From assembly GCF_002234675.1 (NCBI RefSeq), contig NC_019878.2:2927763-2991762 (forward strand): DNA of 64,000 bases. The letters run 5' to 3'. This DNA is from Oryzias latipes (taxonomy: Eukaryota; Chordata; Actinopteri; Beloniformes; Adrianichthyidae). The notes under the pieces were generated by a model, which saw nothing but the letters and a program-made list of their open reading frames with translations, did no database searches and was not told the origin of the DNA. This document shows, one piece after another, positions 56,991 through 64,000 of this stretch. Every line of letters begins with the position of its first letter. The stretch's first letter is position 1. The position numbers were made by a program, and so were the translations under genes.

Positions 56991-59900
56991 AAAGCGGTTC
57001 GACGCTCGGGCAGCCTCACCTGGCTAAACAGGACCTCAACACTTTGGTGAGTGTCCCCTTGTCACCCCTGCAGTGTGTCGGTTGTGTGTCGGAGCCCGCT
57101 GGCTGGTTATTTTACAGGAACGGAGCTCAGAAAGACAAACACGACCGCGAAGCAACGTCGGAGCTGCCATGCCTGCCAACACCCGGCACATGACGGAGGC
57201 AGCACGGCCGGGCGGAAAGCACATGCCCCCCTTCTGTTCCTTTCACATTCACTCCAGTCGTTCGAATTCCATTGATTCTTCACTATTGGATAATAAGTGC
57301 TTTTGTTGTAACCTTCGTGTGGGATTTGAGTGACAGTCCCGTTCATGACATGAGCCGTCCGGCCCGGGTCCGGTTCCCTCTGTCCCGTTTCCACAGGTTC
57401 AGATAGTCGAGATACTTCCAGGTTTATTTGTTTGACCATCTGTGCTTTTACAGGACTAAATCACTTTGTCCAAAGGTCCCACACTTAAGAAAACCAACAA
57501 AGTTGAACCCGCTTTATAACCAAACCAAAGGAAAATGTCTGTCAATGGCATTAATGTTTATTGAATCGTCATGATGGTGAGACATCACTATGGTCAAAAC
57601 AGGTGGGAGGAGGAAGCTCCGGCAGGAGCAGTCAGGAGTGTGATGGAAAGGAAACCCCAGTCTGGACCAAGAGGAGAATCAATCAGATCAAAGTTGGATC
57701 AATCCGAAAACTCAGCATCTACATCAACAAGTCGCTCAGAATCCTCAAGATGGAGATCTTTGAAATCTGCAGGATTAGAATTTCACCTCTGAGTTGTGGG
57801 AGAAACTGTTGAGAGTAAGTCTGCCCCCCCTTCCCCTGCCTTTTGTTGAGAGCTCTCTGTTAACATGCTCTCCTGCAGCCCTTTCCACCCCCTAACCTAA
57901 CATGATCTGGGCAACAAAAATCCAGAAGACCCAGCTGCAGACATGAATGTCCAGAACCAGAAATCCTCCTCTGGAACCGGAAGTCCCCCCACATCGCACA
58001 GAAAAACTTTATTTTAACTGGTGACCCTAACAGTTGCGCTTTTTTCCCATTTTTAGCTTTCATAAGAGTTTTTTTTCCTATTTTTTCTGAATCCTTTTGG
58101 GTTAGGATGAGGTTAAGTTGTATAATTTCTGGGTGGTTATGTCTGGCGCCATCGTGTCTGCAGTCAGGCCCCTCTCACAAATGGCGAGCAACACTACAGC
58201 GATCCATTTTTGACTCAGATTCCAGTTCAGACGATACAAACTTCTTCCAGCTACGTTTTTGCGTCTGCTCCTGATTCACAACAGTTTAAATTAATACTCT
58301 GAAACTCAACTCTCATCTTAATTGTCTTTATTCATGTCCTCCATCATCAGAAAGATGCCTCAAGAAGATGTTAAAAACACTGTTTTCATTGGAGTGGATG
58401 TTAAATCACTCTGAGAGACCCACTGCTTCCCAGACGCACTTGGACCGCCTCCTCTTCCGGATCGCTTGTGCAGGATTCTGCAGCACCTTTCGAATGTTGA
58501 GAAGTCACAGTCCCGTCAGTCAAACACCCGGCTGTGGGAAATGAGTTTCCTACAGGTCACCGGTCCGCTGTGGCAGCGGTGAGCGGCAGTCACAGCTGCA
58601 TTTAGGAACCGTTTAGCGGTTGAACCCTCTGTGTCAAACAGGGAAGCATTCAGCCACATTTTAAAATCCTTAGTTTGATCCAACTGTGGATTTGAATCCA
58701 CAACCTCCCAGTCTCAGGGAACGCTACACCACCAGGCCACTGAGCTGCTCTACCTAAGACTGACCCAGAAGAAGGTTCCATTGAAGAAGACGTCCTGCCT
58801 GAACGCTCTGATGCATCTGACCTCTAACTGCAGAACTGGTCCTGCGACATCACACCTCACGGCCGCTTGGGAGACTCCAGCGGAGGAAGCAAACGGGCTT
58901 CTTCCAGAACCCACTGCCCTTTGCCTATGGTCATAGTTCGGAGCTGATGACATCATCACACGTGCAGCTCTGTGAGGATCATGTTCTTAGTGCTGGTACC
59001 AGTTCAGCCCGATCACTGCATAACAAACTCCAGATGATCGGTTGAACTGCAGAGCCAGACCAGGTGATGAGCTGCACAGGTGTGCCACAATTCTCTTACA
59101 GTTCCTTTTGCCCTGTGCACATCAGACGCCCAGCAAACATCATCTGATAACGAATATGAAGAAGATAAAAGGAGAAGATGAACATGTACTGGGTAGATCA
59201 AAGGACCGAACAACAACAGAGTTCAGAATCACCCAAACGTAAGGCTTTAGAGGTCCACAGACTGTGGTTCCAAACTCCCAACGAGGGGAAAATCTCACTG
59301 AAAGAATCCAGTTTTTGCGTATAATCAGAATGTGAAGCAGAGAAACTGGTGTTAATGTTTGCTAGAGTGAATCATCAAAATCAGGTTGTTCCTAAAGCTC
59401 TGCTCCCAACTGTCCGTTAAACCCGTCTAAATTGTTCCTTCAGCAGAAGTGACTGGCGTTCACTGCCCGACTCTGCTGCAGTTCCGTTTAAATTCTGCTG
59501 CTGAAACAGTTCAGTCAGGACGCCTGCAGTTTGCTGCTGGGATTAGAACCAGCACCTCTGAGTCTGATGCCACGGCTGTCGGCTGGAATGAAGTGGAATA
59601 CTTCCTCCAGGTCTCAAACTACTCACCCCTCCCATGTGATGGAGTAATGGTTTATTATGTGTGTATTCCTTTACCCCACCCCCACCCCCCAGCATGTGGA
59701 GCGGTGGGTAAACACATAGGCAGGACTTTGACTCAGACAGTTGCTGGTTTCAGTTGCTTCTGATGTTAGAGTTGAGGTTTTTCTCTGCATTCTTGTCCTG
59801 ATCCTCTTTGTTCAGCTCCAGGACCAAACCGGGTCGTCTGTCTGCGGACAGAACTCCTGTGTTTGTGTTGTTTTTTGTCGCTGTGCGCTCAGCCTCTCAC

Positions 59901-62900
59901 GGTTTGTTCTCTTGACAGAATGTGTCCACCCTGACGCCCCTCTCTCCAGAGATCATCAGCAGACAGGCCACCATCAACATCGGTAACCAAGTGACCCGTT
60001 TTGGGGCCTTTGTGGGGGAAAAAATCAAAACCCAGACGGTTCTGAGTCCACTGTTGTTGTCTCCACCTCAGGCACCATTGGTCATGTGGCCCATGGAAAG
60101 TCCACGGTGGTGAAAGCCATTTCTGGAGTTCACACCGTCCGCTTCAAGAACGAGCTGGAGAGGAACATCACCATCAAGTTAGGATATGCCAACGCGAAGG
60201 TGAGAGCAGGGCTGAGTTCTGATCCGGAGAAACGCACACTGATGTAGACAGCCCCCAAACGAAACATCCCAACCATGAAACCCAAGTTCTACTGGAGGAA
60301 GTGGAGCAGAACAGACTGATGAGCAGTAGGGTTGTGTATTGGTCAGAGTCTGGAGAAGCGATACGTATCCCGATTCTGTACCAGAACACATTTTCTGTCT
60401 TTTTTTAAGAGCATGACTTAGAAAAAACCTCTACCTGAATATTTATATGCCTTACATAGTAGTAACATTGTCAAATTGAGTTTATTTAATGATGTTAAGC
60501 ACTGTATCTCATATAGAAGTTGCTTTTACCCAGGCAAATTCATAGTGCTTCAAACATGAAGGGGGAAAAACACAGAAATAGTAAAGTGATGATGATGAGG
60601 CAGCCTGACAGGATGAAGGAGACGCTATAATGTTGCAAAGATGCTTTGTTTACATCACAGTCTGCTCTGCACTGATGCAGCTACGCTTTCTCACACGCGG
60701 AAGTAAACTAGTAACGCTCATCGCCACAATGTCGGCTTTTTTTCAGAGCGTTGTACACATCCCTCTGATCAATCAAGTCGCTAACTAGAATCTATTGCTT
60801 GGAGGTTCTGCAGAACTTTGGCCCGCTTTGCCAATAGCATTTTGGTTGATGCTGAGTGCATTAGCCGCTGTGCAGCTGCTGTTCTTATCTGAGCCTCTAA
60901 AAAGCACCACAATCCACGTTTTTATATGTTACTGGCAGCAACATGACATAGAGTTTTGGTCCGGTACCATCCTAAATAAAAATTTAGTAGTTCATGTCTC
61001 ATAACAATAAAAAAGCTGCCTCTAGCTGAGCTCTTCCTGTTCTGTGTGGTGTGGAGCTGCTCTGAGAGGCTCTGTGTTCTCTGCTGCCAACTAGTGGTTG
61101 GAGATTGAAGCTGAAAACAAGAGGCAGACGCTGAAGGACGGTCAGAAATAATTAAAGAAATATCGTCCTGACAGCATTTTAAATCCATAAAAGTATCGCC
61201 AAATGAACCATATCGCCAAAACGATTTTTCCCAACACCCCTACTTTGCCGTGATGGATTTAGCCAGCTGGGGGGGCTGTGCTGTGTTCAGTAATCTCTGC
61301 TTCAGAACCTCTGATGGCCCGGTGTTCACTATATGTATGGAAGCTGGACAGACTCTCCTTCCCACTCCAGAGTCCAGAACCCCATCCTCACCCCCCACCC
61401 CCTGTTCTCTGTTGCAGGTCTACAAGCTGGACGACCCCAGCTGTCCCAGACCGGAGTGCTATCGGTCATGTGGCAGCAGCACTCCGGATGAGTTTCCCAC
61501 AGACATCCCAGGAACCAAAGGACACTTCAAGCTGGTCAGGTGAGGCAGCAAAGACCCGTTGGAGACTAGAAAAGACATTCCACTCGAAACCACGTGACCT
61601 CAGGAAGGCTCAGCCTACCTTTCAGAGCCCGTTGTGTTCATTCTCCCACACATGATCTCTGTGAACCCTGACTGGATGATGCACTCAAAGCTTCCTCCCC
61701 CTCCTGCAGGCACGTGTCATTCGTGGACTGTCCCGGTCACGACATTTTGATGGCGACCATGTTGAACGGCGCCGCGGTCATGGACGCAGCTCTGCTGCTG
61801 ATCGGTAAGAGTCATGGAGTTTCCGCTCCTCGCCGTAATGCGTCTGGATTCAGCAGGATGACCGTGCTGGTTTACGGTCTGAACGTCCAGCACTTCATTA
61901 AAGAGGTGTTGGTCTAAAAACCCAAACCGCTAAACATGAGCACCTTTAAGCCCACAAAGACATTTACTACATTTACTGTCTATAAGTAACATTTGAGCAG
62001 AATGTCAATATTGGATGATAAAGTCCCTCTGGCTGCTCTTAATGCCACACGTCAATGACTGACAGCCTAACACTCTGCCTGTTCCTGTCATGGTGTGCGT
62101 TCACTGTAACTATGGAAACGCTCCTGAGTGTCATAGTTGTATCTTCTTTAGACTTTGTTTTTTTTTTTTAAATGTTTCAGTAAAATAGTTTGGAGCTTTT
62201 GATTTCCCATGATGCAGCTGATATTTCTCAAACGGTCTCTGAACAAACATCAGAATACCGTCAATAAATGGGTTTTGTTCGAATCAGAATTTTATTGTTG
62301 TCAAAAAAGAAGTGTTTTATTCTCTGTGGTACTTCATTTTTAATTTTTTAAAACCTTTTTGCAGTCAAACTGTTTGTTTTATTTCTTTGGTGCTGTGCTG
62401 AGCTGTGTTTGTGTCTGTCCAGCGGGGAACGAGTCGTGTCCTCAGCCTCAGACGTCGGAGCATCTGGCTGCCATAGAGATCATGAAGCTGAAGCATATCC
62501 TGATCCTGCAGAACAAGATCGACCTGGTGAAGGAGAGCCAGGCTAAGGAGCAGCACGAGCAGATCCTGGCCTTCGTGCAGGGTGAGCCGCTGAGGCGGTT
62601 GTGCGCTGCTGCCGCTGCAGAGCGTTCTCACTGAGGACTGGGTTTGTTCTGCAGGCACAGTAGCTGAGGGCGCCCCCATCATTCCCATCTCAGCCCAGCT
62701 CAAGTACAACATCGAGGTGGTCTGTGAGTACATCGTGAAGAAGATCCCAGTTCCCGTCAGAGACTTCATCTCCGAGCCCAGACTCATCGGTCAGAGCACA
62801 ACGCCGGTTGACTTTTGCTACTTCATGTCCTGGCGTTTGTGTGAGCGTGTTTTCTCTTCTTCTGGCAGTCATCAGATCTTTTGACGTGAACAAGCCCGGC

Positions 62901-63962
62901 TGCGAGGTGGACGATCTGAAAGGAGGCGTGGCCGGAGGAAGCATCCTGAAGGGAGTCCTGAAGGTGAGGCTCAGTCATCCTCATCAGCTGCTTCTGTCGG
63001 CTCAGAACCTCTGACCCGGTTTCCTGTTGGAGCTGCAGGTCGGCCAGGAGATCGAGGTGCGGCCGGGAATCGTCTCCAAAGACCAGGAAGGAAAGCTGAT
63101 GTGCAAACCCATCTTCTCCAAGATCGTGTCTCTGTTCGCTGAACACAACGACCTGCAGTACGCCGCGCCCGGAGGCCTGATAGGTGAGGTGTTTGCTGCG
63201 CCGCCAGGGCCAGCGTGTCCAGCAGAGTTCACCTTTTACATTCTTCCAGAGAGTGAAGGTCGGCGTGACGGTCCTAAAAGCCTGCGCTGACCTCACTGAC
63301 CTTTTCCAGAGACGTTAGCCCTGACGGGTGTACCTGTGTGCAGGTGTGGGCACAAAGATCGACCCGACGCTGTGCCGGGCTGACCGCATGGTCGGCCAGG
63401 TTCTGGGGGCTGTTGGCGCGCTGCCTGAGATCTTCACGGAGCTGGAGATCTCCTACTTCCTGCTCAGAAGGCTGCTGGGAGTGCGCACAGAAGGGGACAA
63501 GAAAGCAGCCAAGGTGAGCAGTGCATCCTGGGAAAAAGTTTGTTTTACAGCAAGTCTCAACGGCAGCAGGCCTCTTGTTAACCGGCTGCCCGTCTGTCCT
63601 GCAGGTCCAGAAACTGTCCAAAAACGAGGTTCTGATGGTGAACATCGGCTCGCTGTCAACAGGTGGGCGTGTCAGCGCCGTCAAGGCCGATCTGGCCAAG
63701 ATCGTCCTCACCAACCCCGTGTGCACGGAGGTGGGGGAGAAGATCGCTCTGAGTCGGCGTGTGGAGAAACACTGGCGGTACGAGGAAGTCTAGGAAACAT
63801 TTTTCAAAGTTCTCTCCTTTAATCTGAAGACGACGTTCAATATGTCCGTTTTCCGCTTTTGTATATTTTTGTGATCAATCTGCTTTTGTTGTCCCTAGTC
63901 TGATTGGTTGGGGGCAGATCAGAAGGGGCGTGACCATCACACCCACAGTGGACGACGACTGA
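56978..63962 (+). CDS. eif2s3: Eukaryotic translation initiation factor 2 subunit gamma
   Basis: The GTP-binding core of eIF2. It carries Met-tRNAi to the 40S ribosome and hydrolyses GTP at start-codon recognition. Twelve exons: 56978-57046, 59919-59982, 60072-60199, 61418-61539, 61710-61804, 62423-62581, 62655-62789, 62869-62963, 63039-63183, 63344-63513, 63605-63777 and 63899-63962. They give 472 codons plus stop, the same length as human, with every phase closing. GTPase motifs: G1 GHVAHGKS (48-55), G3 DCPGH (134-138), G4 NKID (190-193), G5 SAQ. Beta-barrel domains II/III follow ([26 protein letters not shown]), with the C-terminus [11 protein letters not shown]. The start ATGGCGGG has a good context (ccaagATGG). 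Nearly every residue matches the vertebrate protein. The 3' UTR continues past the window end. Confidence 0.98.
57047..59918 (+). other. EIF2S3 intron 1 with repeats
   Basis: Holds dispersed TIR repeat copy C at about 57765-58403 (ends ttttcattggagtggatgtt). A minus-strand tRNA-derived SINE-like piece lies at about 58660-58755 (ggtggtgtagcgttccctga, ggattcaaatcc). A second B-box-like remnant is near 59550. No coding sequence. Confidence 0.55.
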
Positions 63963-64000
63963 GAAGAGCTCCCAGCCGAGCCACTCATCTAGTGTTTATT
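63963..64000 (+). other. EIF2S3 3' UTR start
   Basis: 38 bases of untranslated sequence after the TGA stop. No poly(A) signal occurs before the window ends. Confidence 0.9.

Noticed and set aside
63328..63822. 164-codon frame in EIF2S3
   Set aside because: Reads through exon 10 into intron; correct splicing uses 63344-63513 and 63605-63777.

Overview
The window is vertebrate nuclear DNA, almost certainly from a teleost fish. It holds spliced genes with GT-AG introns, conserved vertebrate proteins, and a dense mix of fish transposable elements (hAT, Tc1, Gypsy, BEL/Pao, DIRS-like, an endogenous retrovirus, tRNA-derived SINEs). A 190-210 bp element whose ends read AACCCTTGTGCTATC occurs five times. 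I associate that element with Oryzias (medaka) genomes, but this is recollection rather than a database result.

Layout. (1) At 1-17.1 kb lie two B7/HHLA2-like immunoglobulin-superfamily genes on the + strand. The first enters from upstream with open Ig, Ig, membrane and tail exons. The second is broken: its C-type Ig exon is frameshifted, half of its V-type exon is missing, and about 8 kb of a minus-strand endogenous retrovirus lies between its pieces. That provirus is itself interrupted by a Gypsy fragment and by DNA elements. (2) 17-31 kb is a transposon graveyard: a decayed zinc-finger multicopy gene, a 177-bp tetranucleotide array, DIRS-like and Gypsy fragments, a ZBED5-like hAT transposase with two nested insertions, and an internally deleted BEL/Pao element with a clean 5-bp target-site duplication. 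(3) At 31.8-33.4 kb an intact single-exon gene encodes a 531-residue protein with two degenerate SGNH-hydrolase-like domains joined by a basic, nuclear-signal-like linker. It has its own TATA-like box and poly(A) signal and is the most unusual intact gene here. (4) 37.7-64 kb is conserved gene territory: APOO/MIC26 (-), KLHL15 (-), EIF2S3 (+).

KLHL15 (7 coding exons, 622 aa) and EIF2S3 (12 exons, 472 aa) are complete, and every exon phase closes. Seven APOO exons are resolved (178 aa), but its first coding exon is not. KLHL15 and EIF2S3 lie head to head around a GC-rich region near 54.5-55.1 kb. The APOO-KLHL15-EIF2S3 order matches human Xp22.11. The three proteins serve unrelated functions: mitochondrial cristae organisation, a CUL3 ubiquitin-ligase adaptor, and the initiator-tRNA-binding GTPase of translation. 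Their linkage is conserved synteny, not a pathway.
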